Shown: positions 45,097 through 54,477 of the stretch, piece after piece
How positions within the stretch are numbered: the first letter of the stretch is position 1
Layout of the letters: the number at the start of each line of letters is the position of its first letter
Source of the DNA: Propioniciclava sp. MC1595
GTDB taxonomy: Bacteria; Actinomycetota; Actinomycetes; Propionibacteriales; Propionibacteriaceae
DNA: 64,000 nt
Direction: 5' to 3'
NCBI RefSeq assembly: GCF_017569205.1
Contig: NZ_CP071870.1
Span: 124,001-188,000 of the forward strand
Notes under the pieces: model-generated
Databases searched by the model: none
What the model was told of the DNA's origin: nothing
Seen by the model: only the letters and a program-made list of their open reading frames with translations
Translations under genes and position numbers: made by a program

Positions 45097-46530
45097 ATGG
45101 GCCCGACCACCACGACGACGAAGCGACCGCCCCGGGCGTCGCTGGAACGTCTGGAGCTCACCCGCCTCAACGCGATCGGGCTGCTCGTGGCATTCGCCCT
45201 GTTCTGGGTGCCGCTGCTGGTCGACGTGCCCGACCTCGACGACGTCGGCGAGCGGATGCTGTCGATCTTCCTCGTCGCGCTGGTGCTGTTCGTCACCGAG
45301 GCGATCCCGCTGTTCGCGACCGCGGCGCTGATCATCCTGCTGCAGGTGCTGATGATCTCCGACCAGGCGCTCGTGCCGCTGGCCGAGCCCGCCGGCACCG
45401 CGCGGCACTTCTACTCGGCGCTCGCCGACCCGGTGGTCATCCTCTTCCTGGGCGGCTTCCTCATCGCCGATGGGGCGGCCAAGTACCGCCTCGACCGCAA
45501 CCTCGCCAGCCTCGTGCTGACCCCGTTCAAGGACAACGCCCGCACCGCGCTGCTGGCGCTCATGCTGCTCACCGCGGTGCTGGGCCAGTTCATGTCGAAC
45601 ACCGCCACCGCGGCGACGATGTTCGCGGTGCTGCTGCCCGTCCTGTACGCGTTGCCCCACGAGAAGGCGCGGGCCGGGTTCGCGCTGTCGATCCCGCTGG
45701 CGTCCAACGTCGGTGGCCTCGGGACGCCCGTCGCCTCGCCGCCCAACGCCATCGGCGTCGCCGCGGTCGCCGCCCGCGGGGAGTCGATCTCGTTCGTCGG
45801 CTGGATGCTCGCGATGTGGCCGCTCATCATCGTGCTGCTGGCGATCGGGTGGCTGTACCTGGTGATCCGGTACGTGCCCAAGGAGCTGGCGCTGGAGTTC
45901 ACCCTCGAGCGCGACTTCGACACCCGCCTGTCGGCGAAGGTCTACTACGCGGCCTCGGCGCTCACGATCCTGCTGTGGTTCACCGAGCCCTTCCACGGCA
46001 TCCCGGCCAGCGGGGCGGCGTTCCTCGCCGTGGTCATCCTGCTCGGCAGCAAGGTGATGACCGGCGACGACCTCCGCGCCCTGCAGTGGCCGGTGCTGTG
46101 GCTCGTCGCCGGCGGCATCGCCCTGGGCGGCGGCGTGGTCGCCAGCGGCCTGGACGAGTGGCTGGTCGGCCTCGTCGACTGGACGGCCGTCCCCGGCGTC
46201 CTGCTGCTGCTCGCCCTGGCCACGATCACGTGGGCGCTGGGCAACGTGCTGTCCAACACGGCCACGGCCAACCTGATCATCCCGATCGGGCTGGCCCTGG
46301 CGGTCTCCATCGGGCAGGACGTCGTGACCGTGGGCATCCTGCTCGCCGCGGCGTCCAGCATGGGCATGATGCTGCCGGTCTCGACCCCGCCGAACGCCAT
46401 CGCCTACGCCACCGGCACCGTGAAGACCGGCGACCTCGCGGCCATGGGGGCGCTGGTCGGCATCACCGGCGTCCTGCTGCTGGGGCTCGTGCTGCCGCAC
46501 CTGTGGGTGCTGCTGGGGGTGACCGGATGA
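45097..46530 (+). CDS. DASS/SLC13-family sodium:anion (dicarboxylate or sulfate) symporter
   Basis: A 477-residue membrane protein with the two inverted sodium-binding repeats of the family, FMSNTATAATMF with PVASPPNAIG, and LSNTATANLIIP with PVSTPPNAIA. About 11 membrane segments are visible. Such carriers import succinate, malate or related anions with sodium. The downstream sensor kinase starts inside its stop codon (ATGA), so transport and sensing are coupled in one operon. Exact substrate unknown. Confidence 0.9.
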   Translation: MGPTTTTTKRPPRASLERLELTRLNAIGLLVAFALFWVPLLVDVPDLDDVGERMLSIFLVALVLFVTEAIPLFATAALIILLQVLMISDQALVPLAEPAGTARHFYSALADPVVILFLGGFLIADGAAKYRLDRNLASLVLTPFKDNARTALLALMLLTAVLGQFMSNTATAATMFAVLLPVLYALPHEKARAGFALSIPLASNVGGLGTPVASPPNAIGVAAVAARGESISFVGWMLAMWPLIIVLLAIGWLYLVIRYVPKELALEFTLERDFDTRLSAKVYYAASALTILLWFTEPFHGIPASGAAFLAVVILLGSKVMTGDDLRALQWPVLWLVAGGIALGGGVVASGLDEWLVGLVDWTAVPGVLLLLALATITWALGNVLSNTATANLIIPIGLALAVSIGQDVVTVGILLAAASSMGMMLPVSTPPNAIAYATGTVKTGDLAAMGALVGITGVLLLGLVLPHLWVLLGVTG

Positions 46531-48398
46531 TCACCACCGTGCTCGTCATCGGCGAGGGGGAGCGCGCGCAGGCCGCCGTCCGCGAGATCACCGACGACAT
46601 CGGCGAGACCGCCGTCGTCCATTCCTTCAAGCGCACCCAGAACCTCGCCGACTGGGGCGGACCGGGCGCCGGCGCCACCGCCGTCGCCCTCGTCGTGCTC
46701 GTGCCCGGCGACGACGACAACGTCGACGACCTCATCGAGTCGGTCATCGCGCACCCGGCCAGCCCCGACCCGCGCATCCTGCTCGTCACCGACCGCCCCT
46801 ACCTCGACGACATCAGCCGCGCACTCGACCGCCGCGACGTCGCCGGCGTCGTCGCCAACCCGTGGACGCCCGGGGTCCTGGCCCGCTACACCCGGGCCGA
46901 GGTGTCCCGGTGGCTGCGCCTGCACCCGCAGGGCGAGCCCGTGCCCGAGCCGCCCCCGGTCGGCAGCGACCTGCTCCGCGAGCTGCGCATGCCGCTGGAG
47001 GCGGCGACCCACGAGCTGCTCGAGGCGCTCGAGGAGGCGCTCGGCCCGCGCCCGCGCATCCACCTCCCCGCCGGGGTGCACATCTCGCGCGAGGACCTCG
47101 ACATGGACCAGCTGTACATCGTCGTGTCCGGGCGCGTCTCCCTCACGGTCAGGTCGCCCACCACCGGCAACGTCACCCTCAACCACGCCTCCACCGGCCC
47201 GATCATCGGCCTGCTCGCGCTCACCGACCGCCGCGGCTCGATGGTCACCGCGCGCACCACGACCCCCTGCGAGATCGTCCAGCTGACCGTCGAACAGCTC
47301 GACCGAGCGCTCGCCTCCAGCGCGCGGGTGGGCGCGATCCTGGCCACGCTGTCGTTCCGGGCGCTGTCGGCGCGGCTACGGCGGGCGCAGTCCGACCGGG
47401 TGCAGAAGACCGAGCTCAACCGCAAGCTCCAGGACGCCCTGACCGAACTCCGCCAGGCCCGCGCCGACCTCGTCGCCCAGGCGCGCATGGCCACCCTCGG
47501 CGAGCTCGCCGCCGGCATCGCCCACGAGCTCAACAACCCCGTCGCCGCCCTCACCCGCAGCGCCGAGCACCTCGCCGACGACCTGCCCCAGCTGCTGGGG
47601 GACGACCCGGTGACCCGCGGCGTCCTCGAACAGGCCCGCGGGGGCATCCAGCTGGACGCCCGCGCCGAGCGCGCCGCCCGCAAGGAGGTGCTGGCCGTCG
47701 TCAAGGACCCGGTCCTCGCCCGCCGGCTCGTCGCCGCCGGCGTCACCGACCCCGAGCATGCCCGCAAGCTCGTCAAGGGCCGGGACGCCGCGGGCGTGGA
47801 CCGCGTCGAACGGGCCGCCGGCATCGGGGCCTCGCTGCAGGCGCTGGAGGTCGCGGCGTCCCACATCGCCTCGCTGGTCGCCGGCCTGCGCCAGCACGCC
47901 CGCCCCGACGGCTTGGACGGAGCGCAGCGGGTCCCCGTCGACGTGCACGAGACCGTCCGCTCGGCGCTGCTGCTGCTCGGCCACCGGCTCACCGACGTCA
48001 CCGTCAGCGTCAAGGCCAAGCCCGGCCTGCCCCTGGTGCTCGGCACGCCGGCCGACCTCGTCCAGGTCTGGACCAACCTGGTCACCAACGCCGTGGACGC
48101 CCTGGGCGACAGCGGGACCGTCAAGATCCGCCTCGACACGGTGACCGATGACCGCAAGGTCACGTGGGTGCGCGTGCGGGTGGAGGACAACGGCCCCGGC
48201 GTGCCCGAGGAGCTGCAGCCGCACGTCTTCGAGCCGCGGTTCACGACCAAGCACGGGGTGGTCCGGTTCGGACTCGGCCTGGGGCTGGGCATCGCCCACA
48301 CGATCGTCCACGACCACAGCGGCACGATCGGGCTGGAGTCGCGCCCGGGCCGCACGGTCTTCGAGGTGCGCCTGCCCGCGATGGAGGAGGAACGATGA
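46527..48398 (+). CDS. Soluble sensor histidine kinase with cNMP-like domain
   Basis: A 623-residue cytoplasmic kinase with no membrane helix. Residues 1-140 look like a receiver-like or Rossmann domain (TTVLVIGEGERAQAAVREI, ILLVTDRPYLDDI) without a clear phosphorylation site. A cyclic-nucleotide-binding-like beta domain follows (LYIVVSGRVSLTVRSPTTGN, GPIIGLLALTDRRGSMV), then a coiled coil and the H-box LGELAAGIAHELNNPVAAL (histidine about 333). The ATPase has NLVTNAVDAL, DNGPGVPEE and GLGLGIAHTIV. About 60 residues inserted after the H-box are unusual. It overlaps both neighbours by four bases and probably signals to the next gene. Confidence 0.88.
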   Translation: MITTVLVIGEGERAQAAVREITDDIGETAVVHSFKRTQNLADWGGPGAGATAVALVVLVPGDDDNVDDLIESVIAHPASPDPRILLVTDRPYLDDISRALDRRDVAGVVANPWTPGVLARYTRAEVSRWLRLHPQGEPVPEPPPVGSDLLRELRMPLEAATHELLEALEEALGPRPRIHLPAGVHISREDLDMDQLYIVVSGRVSLTVRSPTTGNVTLNHASTGPIIGLLALTDRRGSMVTARTTTPCEIVQLTVEQLDRALASSARVGAILATLSFRALSARLRRAQSDRVQKTELNRKLQDALTELRQARADLVAQARMATLGELAAGIAHELNNPVAALTRSAEHLADDLPQLLGDDPVTRGVLEQARGGIQLDARAERAARKEVLAVVKDPVLARRLVAAGVTDPEHARKLVKGRDAAGVDRVERAAGIGASLQALEVAASHIASLVAGLRQHARPDGLDGAQRVPVDVHETVRSALLLLGHRLTDVTVSVKAKPGLPLVLGTPADLVQVWTNLVTNAVDALGDSGTVKIRLDTVTDDRKVTWVRVRVEDNGPGVPEELQPHVFEPRFTTKHGVVRFGLGLGLGIAHTIVHDHSGTIGLESRPGRTVFEVRLPAMEEER

Positions 48399-48883
48399 AG
48401 CTGGCGATCCTGGTGCTCGAGGACGAGCCCGACGTCCGTGCCGCCCTGGAGCGTGACCTCGAACCCCTGGCGCGCACGGTGCGCATCGAGCCCGCCCAGG
48501 ACGTGGCCGACGCCCGCGAGGTGGTGGCCCAGATCGAGGCCGAGGGTGACGTGCTGGCGCTCGTGCTCGCCGACCACCGCCTGCCCGGGACGACCGGCGT
48601 CGACTTCCTGTGCGAGCTCGCCGCCGACCCTGACACCGCGTACATCGCGACCGTGCTCGTCACCGGCCAGGCCGACCAGGCCGACACCATCAAGGCGGTC
48701 AACCTCGCCGGGCTCGACTACTACATCGCCAAGCCGTGGTCGGTCGCCGAGCTGGACGCCGTGGTGCGCAAGCTGTTGACCGACGTCGTCGAGGCGACCG
48801 GGCTGGACCCCATGCCGCACCTGGCCGCCCTCGACCCGGTGCGCGCGATGGACCTCGTCCGCCGCCGCCTCGGCGACCGCTGA
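48395..48883 (+). CDS. Single-domain response regulator
   Basis: A 162-residue receiver protein without a DNA-binding domain. The acidic pocket is VLEDEPD, the phospho-acceptor is D60 in LVLADHRLPG, and the conserved lysine is in YYIAKPWSVAEL. About 30 residues of helix follow. It overlaps the kinase gene (ATGA) and presumably receives phosphate from it, then acts by protein contact rather than transcription. Confidence 0.88.
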   Translation: MKLAILVLEDEPDVRAALERDLEPLARTVRIEPAQDVADAREVVAQIEAEGDVLALVLADHRLPGTTGVDFLCELAADPDTAYIATVLVTGQADQADTIKAVNLAGLDYYIAKPWSVAELDAVVRKLLTDVVEATGLDPMPHLAALDPVRAMDLVRRRLGDR

Positions 48884-48886
48884 CAT

Positions 48887-48908
48887 TTCTACACACTGGT
48901 TGTAGAAT
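48887..48908 (+). promoter_or_regulatory. Operator palindrome over a leaderless -10 box
   Basis: TTCTACA-N7-TGTAGAA (48887-48907) is a perfect inverted repeat. Its right arm overlaps TAGAAT (48903-48908), which is six bases from the ATG at 48915, the leaderless geometry. A protein bound there would block RNA polymerase directly. Confidence 0.55.
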
Positions 48909-48914
48909 CGGGCG

Positions 48915-50129
48915 ATGGTCGAGAACGTGGTCGTGGTGGGCGCCGGACTGGCCGCCCACAAGGTCGTGGAGAACCTCCGCAAGGAGGGCTACACCGGGCG
49001 CCTGGTGCTCGTGGGCGACGAGAAGCACCGCCCCTACGACCGGCCGGGCCTCTCCAAGGCCGTGCTGCTGGGGGACGCCGAGCCCAAGGACCTCTACCTC
49101 GCCAAGGCGGGCTTCTACGAGGAGAAGGACGTCGAGACCCACTTCGGGGACGCCGCGACCGCGATCGACCGTGAGGCGCGGACGGTCACGCTGGCGTCCG
49201 GGGCGGTGCTGGACTACGACGCGCTCGTGCTCGCCACCGGCTCGACCGCGCGCCGGCTCGACCTGCCGGGCGCCGACCTCGACGGCATCCTCACCCTGCG
49301 CAAGTTCGAGGACACCCTCGCCCTGCTCGACGCCCTGACCCCCGGCACGAAGCTGGTCATCGTCGGCGGCGGCTGGATCGGGCTCGAGGTCGCCTCGGCC
49401 GCGATCGAGGCCGACTGCTCCGTCACCGTGCTCGAGCACTTCGAGCTGCCGCTGCTGAACGTGCTCGGCGCCGACATCGCCGGCTGGTTCGCCCGGCTGC
49501 ACCGCGGGCACGGGGTCGACCTGCGCACCGGCGTCGGGGCGGCGGGGTTCGAGGGGTCCGGACGGGTCACCGGCGTGCGGCTCGACGACGGTGAGGTGGT
49601 CCCGGCCGACGTCGTGCTCGTAGGCGTCGGCGCGATCCCCAACACCGACCTGGCCGCGGCAGCGGGGCTGAGGGTGGACAACGGCGTCCGGGTCGATGAG
49701 CACCTGCGCACCGATGACCCGCACGTGTACGCCGTCGGCGACATCGCGAACGCCCACAACACCGCGCTCGGGCACCCGCTGCGCGTCGAGCACTGGGACA
49801 ACGCCCGTCGCCAGGGACGCCTGGCCGCCGTGGTGCTGCTCGACCGCGACGACGTGTACGACTGGCAGCCGTACTTCTACTCCGACCAGTACGACGTGGC
49901 CATGGAGTACCTCGGCCGCGGCGGGCGCGACGACGAGCTCGTCGTGCGCGGCAGCCTCGACGACGACCACTTCTCGGCCTACTGGCTCGCCGGCGACACC
50001 GTGACCGCGGCCATGCAGGTCAACGAGCCGCGGCTGGCCGGTCCGCTGCGCAAGATCGTGGAGCAGGTCGTCGACCGTGGACGCCTGGCCGACCCCGGCG
50101 TCCCGCTCGAGGAGCACCTGGCCGACTGA
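48915..50129 (+). CDS. Ferredoxin reductase-type FAD/NAD(P)-dependent oxidoreductase
   Basis: A 404-residue flavoprotein of the pyridine nucleotide-disulfide family, similar to the reductase components of oxygenases. FAD-binding VVVGAGLAAHKVVENLR is at the N-terminus, NAD(P)-binding VIVGGGWIGLEVASAAI in the middle and HVYAVGDIAN later; a C-terminal domain reads YDWQPYFYSDQYDVAMEYLG. No redox cysteine pair is present. It has no Shine-Dalgarno and appears leaderless, with its own regulated promoter. A ferredoxin partner is not in the window. Confidence 0.88.
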   Translation: MVENVVVVGAGLAAHKVVENLRKEGYTGRLVLVGDEKHRPYDRPGLSKAVLLGDAEPKDLYLAKAGFYEEKDVETHFGDAATAIDREARTVTLASGAVLDYDALVLATGSTARRLDLPGADLDGILTLRKFEDTLALLDALTPGTKLVIVGGGWIGLEVASAAIEADCSVTVLEHFELPLLNVLGADIAGWFARLHRGHGVDLRTGVGAAGFEGSGRVTGVRLDDGEVVPADVVLVGVGAIPNTDLAAAAGLRVDNGVRVDEHLRTDDPHVYAVGDIANAHNTALGHPLRVEHWDNARRQGRLAAVVLLDRDDVYDWQPYFYSDQYDVAMEYLGRGGRDDELVVRGSLDDDHFSAYWLAGDTVTAAMQVNEPRLAGPLRKIVEQVVDRGRLADPGVPLEEHLAD

Positions 50130-50142
50130 ACCACGCACTCCA

Positions 50143-50172
50143 CGCTTGGCCACGCGCGCCCGTGGCCAAGCG
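50143..50172. terminator. Hairpin terminator after the flavoprotein gene
   Basis: CGCTTGGCCACG and its exact complement are separated by six bases (CGCGCC), giving a 12-bp stem 13 bases after the stop codon. There is no T-tract, which is common in high-GC hosts. Confidence 0.7.
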
Positions 50173-50208
50173 GCCCTGCGGGGCCGCGCGTGGTGGAGAA
50201 TGCTCCCC

Positions 50209-51159
50209 ATGGACCGTGAAGGGTTGTTGAGCGATCTCAAGGCCCTTCACCACGGGCGGGGGCTGCGGCGCGCGGGCGTCCGCGGGTGGTTGGGCCCCGC
50301 CCTGCTCGAGGCGCTGGGTGCCACACCGCAGCACTCGGACGCCGAACTGCGGGTCGCACTCGCCCGGCTCCTGGCCCTGCACACCCAGGCCCTGCCGCGC
50401 GACCTGCGTGAGCTGTTCCGGACGGCCGTCGGCCTGGACGTCGACCTCCCGCGGCTCGAGGACCGGATGGAGCGCGCCGCGGAGGGCCTGGATCGCTCGG
50501 TGCGCGTCGTCCGCCGCCGCCTGCGGGAGGCCGAGGCGCTGGTCGCGGACGCGATCCTGCACCAGCGCAGCAGTGCCAACGAGTGGTGGGACGCCCAGGG
50601 CTGGCAGTGGCTCGGCCTCGACGCCAGCCTCGTGCTGCGGGACGACGCCGTGATGTCCCTGCGCCACGAGGTGCTCGCCCTGACCGCGCAGCCGAAGTAC
50701 GCGTCGCTCATGTTCACGATCCCCGGGATCCTGCCCGGCGACGAGGAGCCCACCTTCGAGGCGCTGCTCGGGTTCACGATCCTGCAGGTCGAGCGCACCG
50801 GACCCACCGGCTGGCGGCTCGGCCTCGAACTGCCGCGCGACCTGGGGCCCGGCGAGGCGGTCGACACCGTGATCCGGATCCGCGTGCCGCGCGCGTCGGC
50901 GTTGCAGCCCTACGTCGTGCTGGCGCCCCTGCGCGAGACCCCGCACGCGCGGGTCGAGGTGGACTTCGGGGATTCCTTCCCCGGCACGTCCTACTGGGTG
51001 CTCGACGGCGTGCTGCCCACCGACCTCGGCCCGGTCGGCACCATGCCGGTGCCGCGCGATGCGAAGCCGGCCGTGGGGCGGGTGACCTGCGACTTCACGC
51101 CCCGCGTGGGCCTGGCCTACGGCATCGCCTGGGATCAGCTGGAGCCGAAGCCGGCCTGA
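50209..51159 (+). CDS. Hypothetical actinobacterial protein, two domains
   Basis: A 316-residue protein. Residues 1-115 are helical (LLSDLKALHHGRGLRRAGVRGWLGPALLEALG, later LRELFRTAVGLDVDLPRLEDRMERAAEGL) and resemble the N-terminal module of several actinobacterial regulators. The rest is beta-rich (ASLMFTIPGILPG, GWRLGLELPRDLGPGEAVDTVIRIRVPRASALQPYVVLAP) with no catalytic motif that I recognise. GGAGAA and a GAGAAT sequence both lie before the ATG at 50209, so the mode of initiation is unclear. It is flanked by hairpins and seems to be its own transcription unit. Confidence 0.65.
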   Translation: MDREGLLSDLKALHHGRGLRRAGVRGWLGPALLEALGATPQHSDAELRVALARLLALHTQALPRDLRELFRTAVGLDVDLPRLEDRMERAAEGLDRSVRVVRRRLREAEALVADAILHQRSSANEWWDAQGWQWLGLDASLVLRDDAVMSLRHEVLALTAQPKYASLMFTIPGILPGDEEPTFEALLGFTILQVERTGPTGWRLGLELPRDLGPGEAVDTVIRIRVPRASALQPYVVLAPLRETPHARVEVDFGDSFPGTSYWVLDGVLPTDLGPVGTMPVPRDAKPAVGRVTCDFTPRVGLAYGIAWDQLEPKPA

Positions 51160-51290
51160 TCGGTCTGGCCGTCGGGGCTCCCTGCTCGGCCTGTTCCCCG
51201 CATCCGGACAGTTTCCGGACAGTTGCTCCGTGATGGGCCGCTGGTTGTCAGTCCCACTGCTTATGGTCGTGCCGGGGTGGAGGAGGACAC

Positions 51291-51560
51291 ATGTCAGTGA
51301 ACGGCCTGACGGCGCTCCCGGTTTCGGTCGAGCGACGTGGTGCGGAGTTGTACCTCGAGGTCACGGAGTCGGTGGACATCGGCGACTTCGGTACCGTCGG
51401 CTGGGCCGACCCCGTCGACCCCGAGCTGGTGCTCGTCGGCGAGAACCTCTTCCTGCGTGCGGGTCGCTTCGGGGCGTTCGCCACCGATGCCACCCTCGAG
51501 CAGGTCGCCCAGGTGATCCGGCGCGCGTACCGCGAGTTCGTCGAGGCGGCGCGCGACTGA
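51291..51560 (+). CDS. Small hypothetical protein, 89 residues
   Basis: An acidic soluble protein (LPVSVERRGAELYLEVTESVDIGDFGTVGWADPVDPELVLVGENLFLRAG, then a helical end TLEQVAQVIRRAYREFVEAARD). GGAGGAGGA lies a few bases before the ATG at 51291, a very strong ribosome binding site. No family is recognised. A hairpin follows the gene. Confidence 0.65.
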   Translation: MSVNGLTALPVSVERRGAELYLEVTESVDIGDFGTVGWADPVDPELVLVGENLFLRAGRFGAFATDATLEQVAQVIRRAYREFVEAARD

Positions 51561-51604
51561 GCCTGTCTCGCGGCGTCGCGCGTGGGGGTGCGCGACCCTG
51601 GGTC

Positions 51605-51655
51605 GGTGGCGCCCCCTACGCGGGTTCGTGACGCCCGCCGGCGGGGGGCGCCACC
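51605..51655. terminator. Long-loop hairpin after the 89-residue gene
   Basis: GGTGGCGCCCCC (51605-51616) is the exact complement of GGGGGCGCCACC (51644-51655). The 27-base loop is long for an intrinsic terminator, so the role is likely but not certain. Confidence 0.5.
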
Positions 51656-51699
51656 ACATCGGGGCTTGTCAATGGCTCATCGTCTGGTAGACACGGTGA

Positions 51700-52659
51700 A
51701 TGACGACCTACGGGTTCCACGCGTCACACGAACAGATCTCGCCGCGTCAGCTGCTCGCTGACGTGGTGCTGGCCGAGGAGGTCGGCTTCACCGCGGCCAT
51801 GTGTTCGGACCACCTCGAACCCTGGTCCGAGCGGCAGGGGCACTCGGGCATGGCGTGGCCGTGGCTGGGTGCGGCGCTGGCGTCCACGAACCTCTCGTTC
51901 GGCACCGTGACCGCACCCGGGCAGCGCTACCACCCCGTGGTCGTCGCCCATGCGATCGCGACGCTGGGGCAGATGTTCCCCGGACGGTTCTGGACGGCGC
52001 TCGGCTCGGGCGAGAACGCCAACGAGCACGTCACCGGCGACGCGTGGCCGCGCAAGGAGGTGCGGCAGGCGCGGCTCGAGGAGTGCGTCGACGTCATCGG
52101 GCGGCTGCTCGATGGCGAGACCGTCTCCCACGACGGCCTGGTCACCGTGCACGAGGCGAAGCTGTGGGAGATCGCGGATCCGCGTCCGAAGCTGATCGCG
52201 CCGGCCATCAGCGTCGACACTGCGGTGCGCGGGGCGTCCTGGGCCGACGGGCTGGCCACCATCAACCAGGACCCGGCCGTGCTGCGCGGGATGCTCGCGC
52301 GCTGGGACGACGCCGGCGGCGCCGACCACAAGGTGCTGCAGGTGCACGTGTCGTGGGCGCCGACCGACGACGAGGCGTACGCGATCGCCTACGACCAGTG
52401 GCGCTCGAACGTGTTCGCGCCGCCCGCCTGCTGGGACCTCACCGTGCCCGCCTTCGACGCCGTGAGCCGCGAGGGCATCACGCCCGAGCAGGTGCACCGC
52501 TCGGTGGTCATCTCCTCCGACCTCGGGCAGCTCGCCGAGCGCATCCACGACCTCGCCTCGCTGGGGTTCGACGCCGTCTACCTGCACCACGTGGGGCAGG
52601 AACAGAAGCCGTGGCTGGAAGCCGCCGGGGCGTCCGTGCTGCCGCAACTGACCAGCTGA
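51700..52659 (+). CDS. LLM-class flavin-dependent oxidoreductase (TIGR03885-like)
   Basis: A 319-residue luciferase-like monooxygenase: YGFHASHEQISPRQLLADVVLAEEVGFTAAMCSDHLEPWSERQGHSG, then RFWTALGSGENANEHVTGDAWP, and the C-terminal SLGFDAVYLHHVGQEQKPWLE. It resembles the subgroup often found next to maltose or trehalose glucan enzymes, and indeed the following gene is a trehalose-synthase-like amylase 55 bases downstream. It probably uses F420 or FMN; the substrate is unknown. TAGACA lies six bases before the ATG, a possible leaderless promoter. Confidence 0.85.
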   Translation: MTTYGFHASHEQISPRQLLADVVLAEEVGFTAAMCSDHLEPWSERQGHSGMAWPWLGAALASTNLSFGTVTAPGQRYHPVVVAHAIATLGQMFPGRFWTALGSGENANEHVTGDAWPRKEVRQARLEECVDVIGRLLDGETVSHDGLVTVHEAKLWEIADPRPKLIAPAISVDTAVRGASWADGLATINQDPAVLRGMLARWDDAGGADHKVLQVHVSWAPTDDEAYAIAYDQWRSNVFAPPACWDLTVPAFDAVSREGITPEQVHRSVVISSDLGQLAERIHDLASLGFDAVYLHHVGQEQKPWLEAAGASVLPQLTS

Positions 52660-52714
52660 GCCCGCCGACCACTGGCCACCGTGATCACCTGACCAACCGA
52701 CGACCAGGAGAAGC

Positions 52715-54410
52715 ATGCTGAAGACCGAGACCTCCGACCTGTGGTGGAAGTCCGCCGTCGTGTACTGCCTGGACATCCAGAAGTTCTTCGACGCCGACGG
52801 CGACGGCACCGGCGACATCACCGGGCTGGCCCAGCGCATCGACTACCTCGCCGAACTCGGCGTGACGTGCCTGTGGCTGATGCCGTTCTACCCGACCGAC
52901 AACCGCGACGACGGCTACGACATCACCGACTACTACGGCGTCGACCCCAGGCTGGGCACGCACGGCGACTTCGTCGAGCTGGTCCGCACCGCCAAGGACC
53001 GCGGCATGCGCGTCATCGGGGACCTCGTCGTCAACCACACCTCGCACAAGCACCCGTGGTTGAAGGCGTCGCGCTCGAGCAAGGACAACCCGTACCGCGA
53101 CTGGTACGTGTGGCGGGACACCGAGCCGCCGGACACCTCCGACAAGGTGGTGTTCCCCGACGCCGAGGACTCCATCTGGACCCTCGACGACAAGACCGGC
53201 GAGTGGTACCTGCACAACTTCTACGCCGAGCAGCCCGACCTCAACATCGCCAACCCGGCTGTGCAGGCCGAGGTCGCCAAGATCATCGGGTTCTGGCTGC
53301 AGCTGGGCGTTGACGGGTTCCGTGTGGACGCCGTGCCGTTCTTCATCGAGACCGTCGGCATCGACGAGAAGTGGACCGCCGAGTACGGCGACCCCCACGA
53401 GTACCTGCGCGAGCTGCGGGCGTTCATGGGACGCCGCCGCGGGGACGCGATCTTCCTCGGCGAGGTGAACGTCACCTACGACGAGCAGGTGAAGTTCTTC
53501 GGCGGCGACGAGGGCGACGAGCTCACCATGATGTTCGACTTCGAGCTCATGCAGCGCATGTACCTCGCCCTGGCGCGCGGGTCGGCGGCGCCCATGGAGA
53601 AGATGTTGAAGAAGCGGCCGAAGCTGGCGCGGCACAACCAGTTCGCCAACTTCGTGCGCAACCACGACGAGCTGACGCTGGACAAGCTCACCGAATCGGA
53701 GCGGGCCGAGGTGTTCGAGGCGTTCGGCCCCGACCCCGACATGCAGCTGTTCGACCGCGGCCTGCGCCGGCGGCTGCCCCCGATGCTCGACGGCGACCCG
53801 CGCCGGATCAAGATGGTCTACTCGCTGATGTTCTCCCTGCCCGGCACGCCGGTGCTGTTCTACGGCGAGGAGATCGGGATGGGCGAGAACCTCGACGTGC
53901 CCGGGACGCCTGGCCGTGCGGACGCCCATGCAGTGGACCCCCGGTCGCAACGGCGGGTTCTCGGAGGCCGCCCCCTCGCGCCTGCCCTGCTCGCCGCCGT
54001 CCGGGGCCTACGCTCCCGAGCACGTGAACGCCGAGGACCAGCGGTCGGACCCTGACTCGCTGCTGGCTTTCGTCGGCCAGCTCGCCCGGCGCTACCGCGA
54101 GTGCCCCGAGGTCGGGATGGGCGACTTCGAGGTCTTGTCTCATGACGCGCCTTCGGTGCTGGCCCACCGGTGCACGTGGTCGCAGTTCGGCGGGGGAGTG
54201 GCCTCGTCGGTGCTGGTACACAACCTGGGGCCCGACGCGACCGAGATCACCGTCGAGCTGCCCGACGTCGAGGAGGGGACCCGCGTGATCGACCTCTTCG
54301 CCGACGACGAGTGCGAGGTTGAGAAGGGCGGACGCCTCACCGTCACCGTTCCGGGGTACGGCCACCACTGGCTGCGCCTCCTCCTGCCCGGGGACCGCCG
54401 CCTGCACTGA
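52715..54410 (+). pseudogene. Trehalose-synthase-like GH13 alpha-amylase with one frameshift
   Basis: The frame from ATG 52715 encodes a GH13 enzyme: WWKSAVVYCLDIQKFFDADGDG, VVNHTS, GFRVDAVPF (nucleophile), IFLGEVNV (acid/base) and FVRNHDELTLD. After LDVPG, at about 53906, an extra A shifts the frame; the correct continuation LAVRTPMQWTPGRNGGFS and the C-terminal beta domain lie in another frame up to 54410. Joined, the protein would be about 564 residues. It is either a recent frameshift mutation or a sequencing error in a GGGA run. All catalytic residues are upstream, but the beta domain would be lost. Confidence 0.8.
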
Positions 54411-54477
54411 TTCCCTCCAGGCAGGGCGGTCCCCGGGCGTCCGGCTGTCGGCGGCCGGAAGGCGGGCTTTCGGCGGG

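Noticed and set aside
45046-46500. 484-codon open frame opposite the DASS transporter
   Set aside because: Gln/His/Arg/Gly-rich composition typical of a reversed membrane-protein gene; no plausible product.
54411-54477. Terminator between the amylase and the response regulator
   Set aside because: Only short imperfect GC repeats are seen; no stem longer than about 6 bp.
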